Assembly: GCF_000315625.1 (NCBI RefSeq)
Contig: NW_005434565.1
Span: 164,521-228,520 of the forward strand
Direction of reading: 5' to 3'
Length of the DNA stretch: 64,000 nucleotides
From: Guillardia theta CCMP2712
Lineage: Eukaryota; Cryptophyceae; Pyrenomonadales; Geminigeraceae
Shown: piece by piece, positions 11,208 through 23,872 of the stretch
Layout: each line of letters starts with the position of its first letter
How positions within the stretch are numbered: position 1 is the first letter of the stretch
Notes under the pieces: generated by a model
What the model was told of the DNA's origin: nothing
The model's input: the letters and a program-made list of their open reading frames with translations, nothing else
The model's database searches: none
Program-made: the position numbers and the translations under genes

Positions 11208-14200
11208 TCATGTGGTAGTTCGTACAGCCACGTCGTGAAGGAGATACGCAATAAAGATGTGCAGAGCCCCAGCATACATGGCGAGGATGAGGACGATCTG
11301 TGAGTACGAGTGAGGATAGAAGAGTAGAAGAGTAGGGGGAGACAGGCAAGAGGAGCACAAGGAGCTGGGATGAGGGGAAGGGGGTAATCTCGGAACAACA
11401 CGGTGGGTGCCGCGGCGCTAGAGGAGCAAGTGGGGAGTTACTGAGGTGAAAAGGCTGACCGGCCATGGGCTGCGCAGGTCCCTGCGAATGCGGAAGAGAG
11501 AGATGCCGATGTTGCGGATGAGGGAGAGGAGGGCGCGCCGGAGACCACTGCAAGAGAGAGGGGAGAGTCAGTGAGCCACTGGTGGAAAACAAACAGGAAG
11601 AGGAGCCGTGGAGTAGATGCAAGAATCTGAGGAGGGGGGGAGGGAGGGAGGGAGGGAGAGAAGGGAGGAAGGGAAGGGAGAGAAGGGAGGAAGGGAAGGG
11701 AGAGAAGGGAGGAAGGGAGGGGGGGGGAGAGAAGGGAGGAGAGACCTGGCCTCGACCAAGAGACTTTCACAGTTGTCTCGCTCCACATGCTGCATCCGCT
11801 CGCAGTGCCGGCAGTGTTGGTTTGACTTTCCCCCCATGGAGCTCACCATGTTCCCTCCTTGACGAGCGGCAGCGAAATCTGTTGGCAGATCCTGCATATC
11901 CACCACCACGTGCTCACCCAGCTCTCTCCCTGCTCCCTCAGACGTGGACGCGGCAGGCACCGGCTTGCGAGAGGCCTGCTTGAGCCTCATCGTGGCCTGA
12001 AGCATCTGATCTCTCAGGAGCTCGTTCTCCTCCTGCAGCTCCGTGATCCGCATATTCGCTTCCTGCAGGTGATTCAACATCTTGACGTCCGGCCTGACGC
12101 TGCGCTCCTGCCGCCTCCTCTCCTCCTGCGACTGAACTTGCCGCGTGTTCGGCACAGCTGCGCGTGCCAGTCAAACAGGCAGACGAAAGTCAAGAGCTGG
12201 GAGGAGATGGAGAAGAGGCATAGAGGGGTGTGAGGGACCATGGGAGCGAGCAGAGGAGGGGAAGGTTAGCTGACCTGGATCTTCTCGTTTGGGCTTTCTC
12301 TTGAGGAGCTGAAGGAGGGGCAAGAACGGAGCGACTGATCCCTGGACGGAGAACATGGCAAGATGTGTGTGGAACTTCATCTGCAGGTACAACAATGAGA
12401 ATAAAGGAGAAGGGGAGGGGAGCGTCATCAGAGTGGTGAGAAAAAGAAAGAAGAGGGCGGAGGGAGGAGAGAGGAAGGAAGAGGAGGAGGAGAGGGAGAT
12501 GGTGGAGGAGGATAGAAAAGAGGAAGGGATGAGATAGGGAGCTGGTCGAGGGGAGCAAGGGAGGAGGAACTTGCCTGACGGTGCATGAAATCCTTCAAAA
12601 ACTTCAACGACCTCCTTACCCGACCCCCCTTTGAGCTGGAGCGCGCAGCTGTCCCACCTGCTCGACTTGACTCGTTGTCCTCCCCCTCAGCTCCCAAGAC
12701 TGTCCAGTCGAGGAAGAGGGAGAACTTCTCCGGTTGCGAGGGAACGGCGAGCTCCCCGGGGCACTCCAGCGAGAATGAGGGGCTCTTGATGGAGCAGAGG
12801 CCGGAGGCAAACTGCATTCGCACCTCCTCGGCGCTCGCAGAGAAGAAAAATCTCAAGGAGGCAAGAGAGTAGTGTACCTGCTCCTGCTCAGGAGCACCGC
12901 TGAGTGCACCTAGGGCCGGAGGGACAGGAGCAGGAGCGGACGGGCCGGCGTGCGCGTTCTGTGGGGCGCGTGCGCTCTTGGACAGGAAGGCCTGGGAGAG
13001 GGAGAGGCTGTTCTTCACCTGCTCCACCCTCATGACGGAGGAGAGGATCCAAGTGAGGCAGTTGAGCTCCTCGATGCTCATCTTCATCCTCATGTCCTTC
13101 ATGTTGGCTTCCAGGCGGAGGCTTCCAAGGTCCATCGAGTCCTGCACGCGAGCGAGGCCCGTCCCCGACTCGAAAACTCCGTTCATCTCCATCGACAGCT
13201 CCTGCTGCACGAAACTTTGGAGGAGGAGCAACGCCCCCGTCCTCTGTTCCCTTGAGAGCAGGTTCATTTGCAGACCCTGCAAGCGGCCGAAGAAGAAGGT
13301 GGGAGGAGCGGGAGCAGGAGGAGCAGGAGGAGCGGGAGGCGGCGGCTGGGAAGCTGGATTCTGCTGCTCGCTGGTCCTCTCAATGTTCTGAATGATGAAA
13401 TTGTCGAAGGACATCATAAGTGCTGGGATGAATTTCATCTCTAGATCCTCTCTGCTGTGATCGGGATACACGGCAAGCGACACGCCCTTGATGTGCAGAT
13501 CCAGGTAAACTTCTCGCAACACCGCCGGCCGCGGAGGAGGAGGGGGAGGAGAGGAATAAGGAGCAGCCATTCCACTGCTATGTAAGTTGTCATCCTTGGA
13601 GAAGTAGCTTCGGATGTTATGAGCGATGCTGTTAGACCTCTCGTACAAGATCAGCTTGCAGAACTTGTGAATGTTGTCGAGAGCATGAGGGGAGACACGA
13701 GCATTCAGAGGTTGCATGTGTAGCTTCAGCCAGATGCCATCCTCAGATGGGCTGTCTGCGGATCTGAACGAGTTTGGATCGAATCTCTCCTGCTTCCCCC
13801 TGTCTCTCTCCAAGCTCGGCATCGTCGACTTCTTGGAGAAGGTGAAGGCGGCAAGGATGCAAGAGCTGTCATCGTGCTTCCAGCCGTCCTGCGAGGACTG
13901 CGAGATGGAAAGCTCCACGTCCTCTCCCCTTGCCCTCCGCATGAGAGTGCTGGCGAGCGCAGACCCGTTGCTGCTCATGAGCTCGTCGAACAGGGAGGCA
14001 GACGGCAGGCTCGAGCCGTTAGCTCGATCCCCCTCCCTGGAGAGAGGGCTGCGGAATGTTCGCTGAAGCTCCTCGGACAGCTCCTCGTTGTCAACCTCAA
14101 TGTCCCCTTCCTCCACATACTTTGTCTTCCGTGGGCCCTTGAGGGAACTGCACCTGAACCGGCTGGGAAAGAGAGCGGCCGGGGTGTGGAACTCCTGCAG

Positions 14201-15760
14201 ATTCTCCGGCAGGTCCGACCAAATGTGCTGGCTCCCCTCCACCTCCTTCCCGCTCATGGTAGCTTGCTTGCTGGGCCTCGAGCTCGGCCGGAAGATGGCT
14301 GAGCTCAGGTCCCTTCCAAACTGCACGATCGGCTCCCACCTGTTCTCCATGGACGTTGCGCTGAGGAGGAGGGAGACGACTGAAAGCCGAAAGTCCTTGA
14401 CAAACCGCCGAGCAATCATCCGGGAGGACAGGAAGGAATCACACCGTTGCTGCCTGATCAGCATCGTGATCCCCGACGAGCAAAGACGAAGGAAGTCAGC
14501 CCTGCCCTCCGGGACGTTCCGGGAGAGTACGACGCCGATCTTTCCTACGGTGAAGCCGATGATGCTGGCAACAGCTACTCTTGGAGGGCTTGAGCTGGGG
14601 TCCCCGACCCCGTCCTCTCCTTCGCATCCTTCCGGGTCGTCCTCACTGTCGTACGAATCCCCGAACGAGAAAATGCTCGAAGCATAACCAAACCAGCCCC
14701 TCTTCCCGCTCGGCTGTGACAGAGCCTCCACAGTCATGTCACCCTGCCCCTTCCCCTGCTCAATCCGACCTTCCTCTTGTTCATCGCTGAGTGCCGCAGG
14801 AGCTCGTCGCTCCGCTCCCTCCTCGGCCTGGGAGACTGCTGCATGCACATGTGGGTTTACAGGAGTCTTCTTGCCATGCATGGCATCTTCGCCCATCTTG
14901 ACTCTTTTCTTCTCCTTGTGGATCGCCGTGACCATCGAGATAACCTCGTGGAACAGCATGCACAACATCGCCACCTTGCTGTCGCAGACATTCAGCAGAA
15001 ACTGCTCTAACCTGATATCCACTTGTAACGATGGAAGGTGCAGCGGCGAGCTCCTGGTCGGGCTGCCATCGGGGTTGATCCGATGGACGATCCGGACTTG
15101 GACGCTCTCTCGATTGAAGAGAGGATCACCGTAAACCACGTTTCCTCTCTCGTCGACAGCATCCAAACACCAAGTGGCGTGCTCGAGATTGATCACCTTG
15201 AAGTAGGATTGGGTCTCGCCGTCGGGGTCCGCAAACGCGGGCTGCCACCGCATGTTGGTGGACTTCACCGACAGAGACTTCCACGAGATGGACGACACGT
15301 ACTCGTCTGTGCAGTATTTGAACACGAGGTTCCGGATGTCCACATTGATGTTCTGCATGATGCGCGACAGCATTGATTGCATCCAGCCCTGGCTCTCTGG
15401 TCCTTCACACTGGTCGGTGGACTTGGTCTTCGAGGGATCCAGCTTCGGGGACTTCTGAGGTGATCGGGAGACACTGACAGGGCCTGTTGGCGTTCTTGCG
15501 ACAACCTCAACATTGGATAATGTGAACTTGATGTTGTCGCGCAGGAGACTGGCGAGAGGAAGGTAAACCCGCAGCTCTTGGATGAAACCTCTCGTGAACA
15601 CAACTGGGAGGCCCAGCTCCTCTTGCAAGACATCTAATCGCAGCTCAACATTCTTGAAGATAACTTCTCCTTGCCAGATCGCTGCTTGCTCCGTCGTCAC
15701 GTTCTTGAGCCATTTCTGCAGGTACCTGTTTATGATGCTTTGGACAATCGAGGCTGCCAT
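11208..15760 (-). CDS. Chorein-N bridge-like lipid-transfer protein (VPS13B/BLTP3-like)
   Basis: Predicted bridge-like lipid-transfer protein acting at membrane contacts. The first exon (12575–15760) encodes about 1,060 residues. It starts with a chorein_N region: KWLKNVTTEQAAIWQGEV, then VELRLDVLQEELGLP, most like VPS13B in this stretch. Total length about 1,300 residues is nearer BLTP3 than full VPS13. The remainder of exon 1 alternates hydrophobic strands with disordered linkers. Exon 1 ends at a GC donor (GCAAGT) for a 194-nt GC–AG intron (12381–12574). Later exons add FHTHLAMFSVQ, a coiled coil (LQEANMRITELQEENELLRD, about 12060), an amphipathic RRALLSLIRNIGISLFRIRR (about 11490), and a C-terminal hydrophobic segment (IVLILAMYAGALHIFIAYLL, about 11260). 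That last segment looks like a membrane anchor. The stop is at 11208–11210. Family call is good; the subfamily is unsure. Confidence 0.8.
11632..11738. repeat. (GGGA)n purine tract in intron
   Basis: GGGA/GAAGG repeats on the plus strand, so pyrimidine-rich on the sense strand of the lipid-transfer gene. It lies within an intron between the coiled-coil and amphipathic exons. Confidence 0.85.
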
Positions 15761-16317
15761 CGTGATGCGGGAAGCCTAAGAAATCTTCTCCTTGGTGAGC
15801 TGATAAGGGAACTCGGTTCTGAGACTTCTCCGGGATTCAGTTTGCTGATCACATCCTGTCTGAAGACCAAACCATCCGCCCTGTCAACCTTTGCTGGGAT
15901 CACACAAGGAGTTGCGATCGTAAGTCCCGTCCGGCTTCAGCGTCCGCATGAAGGGCGCCTCACAGCAGCTTTGCCAGGTATAGAAACTGGTCTAAGGATT
16001 CTCGCGATTGCACATGGACGATCCCATGGCACAACGGCTATCCATGTACCTGAAGGACAAAGTTAGAGACAAGCGTTCCTCCCTGCATGATTTCTGCAAA
16101 GCAAGCTTCCTAATCATTACACGCCATCATTCGGTGGATTTCTGCTCATCATTTTTCTTCTACAACAAATGTTCTCGTATCTCCCCTTCAAACTTCTTTC
16201 TGTCGACATGTTCATCCTCATTGTTTGCTGTTTCGCTTCGTCCTCCTCTGCATCCTCGTCCTCGCCTCGCCTTCGCCCTCTGCTCTGTCGCTCCTCTCTC
16301 CGCCGCCATGTTGCGTA
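15761..16317. other. Upstream region of lipid-transfer gene
   Basis: No recognised gene. Short open frames on the plus strand near 15780–16100 show no family features. This is probably the 5′ region of the minus-strand gene. Confidence 0.35.
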
Positions 16318-17060
16318 ACACCATTCCACCAACCTACCCTACCCACCTCAATACACCCCACCCCCTTTATTACCCCACCCCTCCCTTTTGAAATTCTTTG
16401 TGTCACCCCGTACTTTATCCTACATACTACCCCCAAAAATGTCGATGGGTACAACCCCACCCCCTTGATTCGTCTACCACCCTGTCTTGAAGTCCTTGCA
16501 CAATGTTCACCAGAGAACAAAGTAGGACCCTCATCCATTCCCCACCTAGACAACCCTACCCCCCTACCCCCTAAACACCAGTGAAAAGTGCCCATAAGTG
16601 CGATCTCAACTTTCTACCCCTACCCCCTACTTAGATGACCCCCACCTCTACACCGCACAAAAGCACCCCTATCTGCTAAGATATTTTTCTGGGTCCCTTC
16701 CTTGTCCTGTTTTCACCCACCCCATTGCTCACTACCCTACCCACATAGAAAACAACGAAAAAGTGTGTTGTCTAGGGAGACCACCCCATCAAAAATAACC
16801 CCACCCATGTGGATTTCGTTGAATGAGGTGGTTTGGCACTTGATTAAAATTTTTCATATGAATATTTGATGAGTGAAATAAAATTAGAAAAGTTGGGTAG
16901 GGGGTACTCAATTACCATAAGAAGCACTACATAAATATGTTTAAATGAGGGGTGTAGCTCGAGTCGAAATGGTTGAGTGGGGGTGGGTCAGATCATTTCA
17001 TGGGGTATGGGGTGATCGCTGAATTGCGGAAATAGACAAAACAGAGAACGACACTTCCGA
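16318..17060. repeat. C-rich TACCCC/CACCCC tract
   Basis: Dense irregular repetition of ACCCCACCC, TACCCCCTAC and CCACCCC to about 16810, with the G-rich complement style (GGGTAGGGGGTAC, GGGGGTGGG) at 16890–17010. No coding signal. This is the second-largest occurrence of this intergenic sequence type in the window. Confidence 0.6.
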
Positions 17061-17766
17061 AAGGGGTCTTGGCGAAGCAAGATTATCGAGTTAGGACAAA
17101 CATTTATCTATCAAAATCAACATTAAACCTGAAATTTGATTATTTGAAAACAAATGAGGAAAAAGGGTGAAATTCGAGAAGGGCGGGAACAGTGAGCGGC
17201 ATTGAGCGAAATTCAAGGGAAATGGGTTTGGGTGCAGGAGGAAGGAAAAGCGAACTGCGAGGATGGTGATGTAAGAGTGAGAAAGGCCGTAGAACGATGA
17301 GTTTTCATTGCCTTGGGCTTGTGATGTACTGTTGTCGCACACGATGCGCGATCGGGAATACTAGTTCAATCATGGCATGCTGGTAGCTAGCGAACGGAAA
17401 GTATGCGAGAATTCAGGATGGATCGGATTGCTCTGGTTTTGACGACCAGAAGCGAGGAAATTCCTATGGTTCAAATCACGAAATGACATGTCGAGCAAAA
17501 TATCTTGTCCAGAGCTGAAGCTGAGACTAGCATATCAGAAGCAAGGATTTAGATAGATGAAAACCTTCTGACTGTATTTTGGCAGAGAGTCTGAAGTCTG
17601 ACTATTTCAACAGGAGAACTTGATCATATCTGGTTTGGCTCACAAACATACCCTGCTGCACAACATGGGTCTCTAGCATATGCTTTCGTGTACTGGAAGG
17701 CGAGACTGCATAGAAAGAGACAAAACGCACCTCGACGATTCGAGGTTGCACAAAGGTACAGACGAG
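17061..17766. other. Intergenic upstream of PX–PDZ–SH3–SAM gene
   Basis: No gene recognised. The stretch up to 17766 has mixed composition. An in-frame ATG at 17680 could extend the next gene by 29 residues, but those residues show no conserved features. Confidence 0.35.
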
Positions 17767-18991
17767 ATGGGCGTCCAAGAATCGCCAACAGAATTTCAGC
17801 TTGTCATCACATCTTGTACATCTGAGACTGTTCAGGGCAGTGAGGGCAGTTACACTGCATACTGCTTGAGATGTGTCTTGGTGGGTTTGGGGGGCAAAGA
17901 GAGGAAATCGTGGGAAGTGAGAAGGAGGTACAGTGAGTTCCATGACCTGCATACGAGGATGAAGGCGCTTGGAAAGGTTGGTCCCATGTTGCTTTGCTCG
18001 TGATCAAGGTCAACCCAACCTCTTTTCCAGGTTCATGCAGAACTACCTTCCAAGAATCCGCTGATCAAGATGGCAATGGTTTGTGGCCTTGGATGTTTGT
18101 GATGACGATTGATGGTGAAAACAGTTGCGGAAGGAGATTGAAAGAGATCGAGAGACAGGATTGCAAGATTACCTCAACTGCGTCTTGGAGAAATGTAACG
18201 ATGATCAGTAAGTCTTGTGGTCACCGGGGCCGGGAGCTGACTTCTTGAAACAGATGCCTCCTCCTGTCCAAATTCTTACATGTAAACAAGCACCTTGCAT
18301 CCGGAATGGTTGGAAGCCTCAGAAACTCTGTTAGATCCCTCCCGCATCTGGAGTCTGCGCCGACCAAGTCAGAAAAGCAGCATGCCGTGAAGGCTAATGA
18401 ACAGTCGTCGAATCCAGACCTTCCTCGGGAAGGAAACCTAGGAAGCGTGACTTACAACCAACAGCTACAATTGCTGGATGACTTGAAGCAAAGAAACAAC
18501 TCATCATCGGGAAGAGAAGCCGTTCACACCGCATCACACCGATCACAACATAACGAACAGCAGGACGTGCCTCCATCGAATAAGCAGCATCTCTCAGCGC
18601 AGCAGCAGAAGAAGGCGTCTTCAGTTCATGCTTCTGACCCCAAAGAGCAAGCCAAAGCAGGAGTCGGTTTGTTCTTCATCCAGAACGACGCAAATATGAG
18701 CGAAGTTGATGAAATTATCCAAGGCAGCTCAGCCAGTGCGGAAGGAACGATTCAGGTTGGCGACATCCTGCTGGCAGTTGACGGCGTTAGTGTGGCTGGG
18801 AAGGATCTTTGTCAAGCGAGAGATTTGATCGTCGGGCCTCCGGACTCATTCGTCAGCCTGAAATTTGCAAGAACAGAACAGAGGTCAGATGGGCAAAGGT
18901 GAAATCCATCTCCTCATCTCTGCATTCCTCTTCAGTTCTTCCCGTGTCTGTTGACTTCTGCTTCTCCTTTTCACTTCTCTTCCGATTTCCT

Positions 18992-19045
<54 letters not shown>

Positions 19046-20508
19046 CCTCCCTCTCCCTCCCTCTCCCTCTCCCTCTCCCTCTCTCTCTCTCCATCTCTCA
19101 CTCTCTATGTTTTTTTGTTCAATCTCACGACAAGACGCAGCGTGTCGAAGGAGTATACGGTTAGATTGAAACGAGCACTGAAGAGGTCGAAAGTGGACAG
19201 CAGCTCGATGCCGGACATGCAAGATTCAGGCTCTATGGAGCAAAGGACCGCCTCTCGCAACAATTCAACCGTCTCTTCGGATGGCACCAAGGCTCTGATG
19301 CAGAAGGCGGCGCCTCGTCCGGAGGCGAAGGGACCGGGACAGGGGGAGACGACGAGCAGGGCAAAGTTCGAACAGCAGGAATCCTTCACACGGCTGAATC
19401 AGGAGGCGTCGGATCAGTCCATGTCAAGATCGATAGTCAGCAGAGAGGCGTCGGAGAACTGGTCGACCGTCCGTGCCATCTGCGCGTTTGACGCCCAAAG
19501 ACCGCACGAGCTGTCGCTCAAGGTTGTTAGACGAGAGAGGGAGCGAGGGCGACGTTGAGCTGACCCTCTGGCAGGTCGGCGAGTTCGTCGTCATCCTCAG
19601 GAAGCATCCGAGCGGCTGGTGGGAGGGCTGCTCGACCAGGGATGGGCGGAGGGGCTGGATCCCCTCCAACCATGTGGAGGAGATCGATGCTCAGGTGAGA
19701 GAACTGCTGTTGTCCCGAGCTGTGCTCTGACGCCATGGAAGGGGATCGTGTTGGAGCAGGCGCTCCGTGCGACTGTGCAGAGCATGATGGGAGGGGAAGG
19801 GACGAGTCAGGCGAACGAGTTCCTTGCACAGCTCGCCCCTCGGCTCTCGCAGGGTAAACTGAAGTTGGACATCTGTGCGGAGTAGTCGGACTGACCTGGT
19901 TCTTGTCAACAGGCAGCACGTTCAGCTCGCAGTCGCTGTCACTGAGAGAAACTGTGATGGCAAACCTGTCGACTGTCTCTGCAGGTAGAAGCCTTCCTAG
20001 CCCACTTGTACCCCTAGCTCACTTGCTCTCAGACTCAGAGGCCGTGCGGGAAGGAGCCGCGAATCTCCCGTCCAACGTCGCTGACTTCACGGTAGAGCAT
20101 GTATGTGCATGGTTGGAAGGTAAGAGATCGCACTACGTCCCTCCCCCTCATGGCTTCATCTCCGTCTCTCCCTCCCTTCGCTCCTCTCCCTCCCCTTCCT
20201 GTCTCCTCTCCCTCCCCTTCCTGTCTCCTTTCCTGCTTCTCCTTCTCGCGCTCACTCACAGCAGGCATGGACCTCGGAGAGTACGCGGATGTCTTTCGGA
20301 CCAACAAGATCGACGGGGACCTGCTGGCAGAGCTCGAGGAAAGGGATCTCCTAGAGGTAAGCAGGGGTAGGAGGAGGGGCAGGGAGGGGGGAAGGACAGG
20401 GAGTGAGGGAAACGAGCGATGGGAGAGTTGAATCTTTGAAAACAGGACTTCGGGATCACGAACAAATATCATCGGAAAAAGATCATGAAGAGATTGCAAG
20501 GACATTGA
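17767..20508 (+). CDS. PX–PDZ–SH3–SAM scaffold protein
   Basis: Predicted membrane-recruited adaptor with four interaction modules. From MGVQESPTEF: PX domain (17790–18210) with FQLVITSC, YTAYCLRCVL, the phosphoinositide-binding RRRYSEFHDLH, then LPSKNPL and RETGLQDYLNCVL across two introns. A Gln/Ser-rich linker follows. PDZ (about 18655–18880) has loop AGVGLFF, then GTIQVGDILLAVDGVSV and ARDLIVGPPDSFVSLKF. A basic/Ser-rich linker precedes SH3 (19468–19695): VRAICAFDAQRPHELSLK joined to VGEFVVILRKHPSGWWEG and GWIPSNHVEEI. SAM (20088–20505) has FTVEHVCAWLEG joined to MDLGEYADVFRTNKIDGDLL and YHRKKIMKRLQGH, ending at 20508. Introns are GT–AG; one holds a long (CT)n. PX suggests endosomal or plasma-membrane lipid binding and SAM suggests oligomerisation (inference). 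I know of no standard family with this exact order. Confidence 0.88.
18996..19094. repeat. (CT)n microsatellite in intron
   Basis: Long CT dinucleotide run grading into CCCTCT units. It lies in the intron between the PDZ and SH3 exons and is pyrimidine on the sense strand. Confidence 0.95.
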
Positions 20509-20802
20509 TGGGAAGGAGAGGGAGTTTGTATTGTAAGGACCTGTTTGTATTCATTCGTTTCATCCTTTAAGCTCATCCGGGTACAAGAGATGATTGTAAT
20601 TGATTAGTTATCACACGATGCAATGTGGCCTGCTGGTATCGATCCTGCATGTCGATCTCAGAAAATAACACGCTGACTTGCATCTTGTGTTCAAGAGTTC
20701 TGTCGCCTTGTTAACATCATCGGCTCCTCCTCCTCCTCCTCCTCCTCCTCCTCCTCCTCCTCCTCCGCCCCTTCTCCGTTTGAGTCCGCGTTCTCGCTCT
20801 AG
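20509..20802. other. Convergent intergenic gap with (CTC)n
   Basis: Separates the stop of the scaffold gene from the stop of the channel gene. It contains about twelve CTC triplets at 20728–20766. No terminator-like element is recognisable by eye. Confidence 0.5.
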
Positions 20803-23119
20803 CTATTCAGCGCCTTCCCCAAGTCGACGGAAAGTCTTGCGACGCGATGAAATTCGTTCTTCTTGATTGCTGACTGCAAGCATGCGAAAAACATCAGCCT
20901 CCTCCTCTTTTGTTCCTCCCTTTCTCCACCGGAAACCTCCTCGATCTTCCTCCCTCTTCTCCCTCCCTCCTCTGCCTCCTCCTCCTCCCTCCCTCCCTCC
21001 CTCCTCTCCTCTCCTCTCCCTCATCCTCCTGCTCCTCCTCCCCAAACTCAGTCCCTGATCTCCACCGGCATCGAGATCTACTCTCTCACTCACCGAGATT
21101 TCCTTGGAGAACAAGTCGGTGATGGACATGGAACGGTTGGGGGAGGTCGGCGGTACGGGGGCTGATGATGGTGAAGGAAAGTTAGGATGAGAAGAGACGA
21201 GGGCAGCGGAGGGAAAGAACGAGAGCATGACGGAAGGTGGAGGAAGCAGGCACAAATATTGAAGTGGAGAGGGAGAGTGGAAGGAGCAGGAGCAGCAAGA
21301 GGAGGAGGAGGAGCAGCAGCAGCAGCAGCAACAGCCAGAGGAGGAGGAGGAGGAGGAGGAGGAAGTATTGGGATAAACCAGGCGGAAAACTCTCACCAGC
21401 TGCCTTGGTGCGAGGCTTGGTGAACATGCTGTTTGAATCTACCGGGGAAAGCAGATCAGATGGAGGGGGAGGAAAGAAGAGCTGATGTGGAGGAGGAGCG
21501 CGAGGAGGAGAGCGAGGAATAGAGCGAGGAAGAAGACGAGGAGGGAGCTGAGGAGTTGAGGAGTTGAGGAAGAGGATCTGAATGCGGAAGAGAAGAGAAG
21601 ATGTTTTTTGCTCACCTAATATCGGATTGCTCATGGAAGACAAGATGACTCGGGAGCTGAAAAGAATGTAAGGAGAGAAGCAAACCAGCGGAAGAGGAGA
21701 GGGAGGGAGGGAGGGAGGGAGGGAGGGAGGGAGGGAGGGATCACCCGTTTGTTGTCGCTCTTTCTTCATGGCTTGGCATATGCTTCATCACCTCAGACGG
21801 TGCTCTCCTCCTCCTCCTCGCAGCCGGGACGCTCTCCTCCTCCGATCCCTCCCTCCTCTTTGCGGCGTCTAAGGAGGTCAGGGAGGATGCGTCGAGGCGC
21901 TGCTGGCTGCTCTTGTACTGGTCGGAGACGCTGCGGTGAAGCTCGAACGGCTTGTGGTGGCTGACGAGCGGGGAGGGAGACGATCTCGGGATACTGTTGA
22001 GCTGCAGCCCAGCAGCTTTCTGCTCGCTCAAGTAATTCTCAGCTGACTTGATACCGTTGGAGCCCTGGGGAGAGTCAGAGCGAGGAAGAGCCGCAAGTGA
22101 GGAGGGAGGGGAGGAGGAGGGGGAGGAAAGAAGGATGGAAGCAGGAGGAGGAGGAGGAGGAGGAGGAGGAGGAGAGAAGAATGAAGAAGGAAAAGGAGGA
22201 GGAGGGAGGAGATACATTCTGGTAGCGAGAGAGGTTTAGGATCATGTGCTGGAGCTCCTGCAGCTGCAGCAGGATAGCCTCATCCTTTCCCTCTGCTCTA
22301 GCGGAGGAGGCAGGAGCAGGAGCAGGAGCAGGAGCGGCCGGCGGGGCAGGAGGAGGAGGAAGGGGTGTGAAGGGAGCGTTGAAGAATTGCTGCGGCGTCA
22401 TGGACATGAAGGCAGCGAGCGTCCCCTCGATGCTTGCGATGCTCTTCTCCACTTTGTCGACGACGAAGGAGATGTCGGAGGGAGGAGGAGGGGGGGGGAA
22501 GGAGGAGGAGGAGAAGATCGCGCTGCCTGCGCTGTGATTCCTCTTCAGCAGCACCTCCATCCTCTCCATCCTCTCGTCCATCGCCTTGGTCCTGTCCTCC
22601 ATACCAGCCATGCAGACTTCCAGCAGTTTGAGCATCAAGATGATCGCCTGTTCACAACGTCATCTTCCTCCTCCTCCTCCTCCTCCTCCTCCTCCTCCTC
22701 TTCTTCTTCCTCCTACTCCTCCTCCTCCTCCTCCTCCTCCTCCTCCTCCTCCTCCTCCTCCCTCCCTCCTCCCCCCCCAGCCCTAAACCCCCCCATCGTA
22801 CTTTCCATATTCGTTTCTCCTTGCTCTCCTTTCCTCTCCTTCCCCTCGTTACCACGGCTTCCTCCTTCCACGCTCCCTCCCCTTCCTCCTCCTCTACCTT
22901 GTTGTCCGCGTCGCCAGTCTCGGTCATGCAGAACGTGAGCTGCCGCTGGGAGTATCGCAACAGCTCCTTGATCATCATTTCCTCGAACTGCTTGTCGTCA
23001 AACTCTCCCTGCTCGTTCAGCAGCTGCCCGCCCATGGTCATCAGGTCGAAGTCGTCTTTGATCAGGTAGATCGGATGGTCCGTCGGCAGCAACCGGCTGG
23101 CAAGATGTGAGACTTGACT

Positions 23120-23194
<75 letters not shown>

Positions 23195-23197
23195 TCT

Positions 23198-23259
<62 letters not shown>

Positions 23260-23840
23260 TGACTTTCCTTCCTTCCTCCTACTCCCTACTCCTGCTCCTC
23301 CTTGTCTTTCCTTTCTCCTCCTGCTCCTGCTCCGCTCCTGCTGCTCCAGCTCCACTTTCCTTTCTCCTCCTGCTCCTCCCCCTCCTTCCTCCGCCAACTC
23401 CCCACAATTTCCCCATCCTTGCTGACCCTCATCATCGCCACTTGTTCGTTTCCTCTCCTTGTCCTCTCCCCTCATCTCCAACTTCCCCGCTCGAACTTTT
23501 ACCTCGTTTCAATCATCGTCCCCCTTGTACCTCCTTGTACCTCTTGCTACCTCCTCCCTCCCCTCGCTGCTTCCTTTGCGTTCTTCGCCCTCGTTCCACT
23601 CTACTTCTTCCTTCTACCTATCCTTCCCCTCCCAAGCTGCGGCTCCCTTCTCGACACTTCCAGTCCTGCTGCTGCTGCTGCTGCTGCTGCTGTCAACTTA
23701 CATTCGTTCCTTGAGCTCCGAGTAGTTCAGACCGCCACTCTTGTCCTCGTCCATTTTCTGCCCATTGAGTGAGGACGAGAGAGGGATGGGAGGACAAGGA
23801 CGAGGAGAAATGAAGAGGAGGGAGAGGAGCAGGAGCAGGA

Positions 23841-23872
<32 letters not shown>

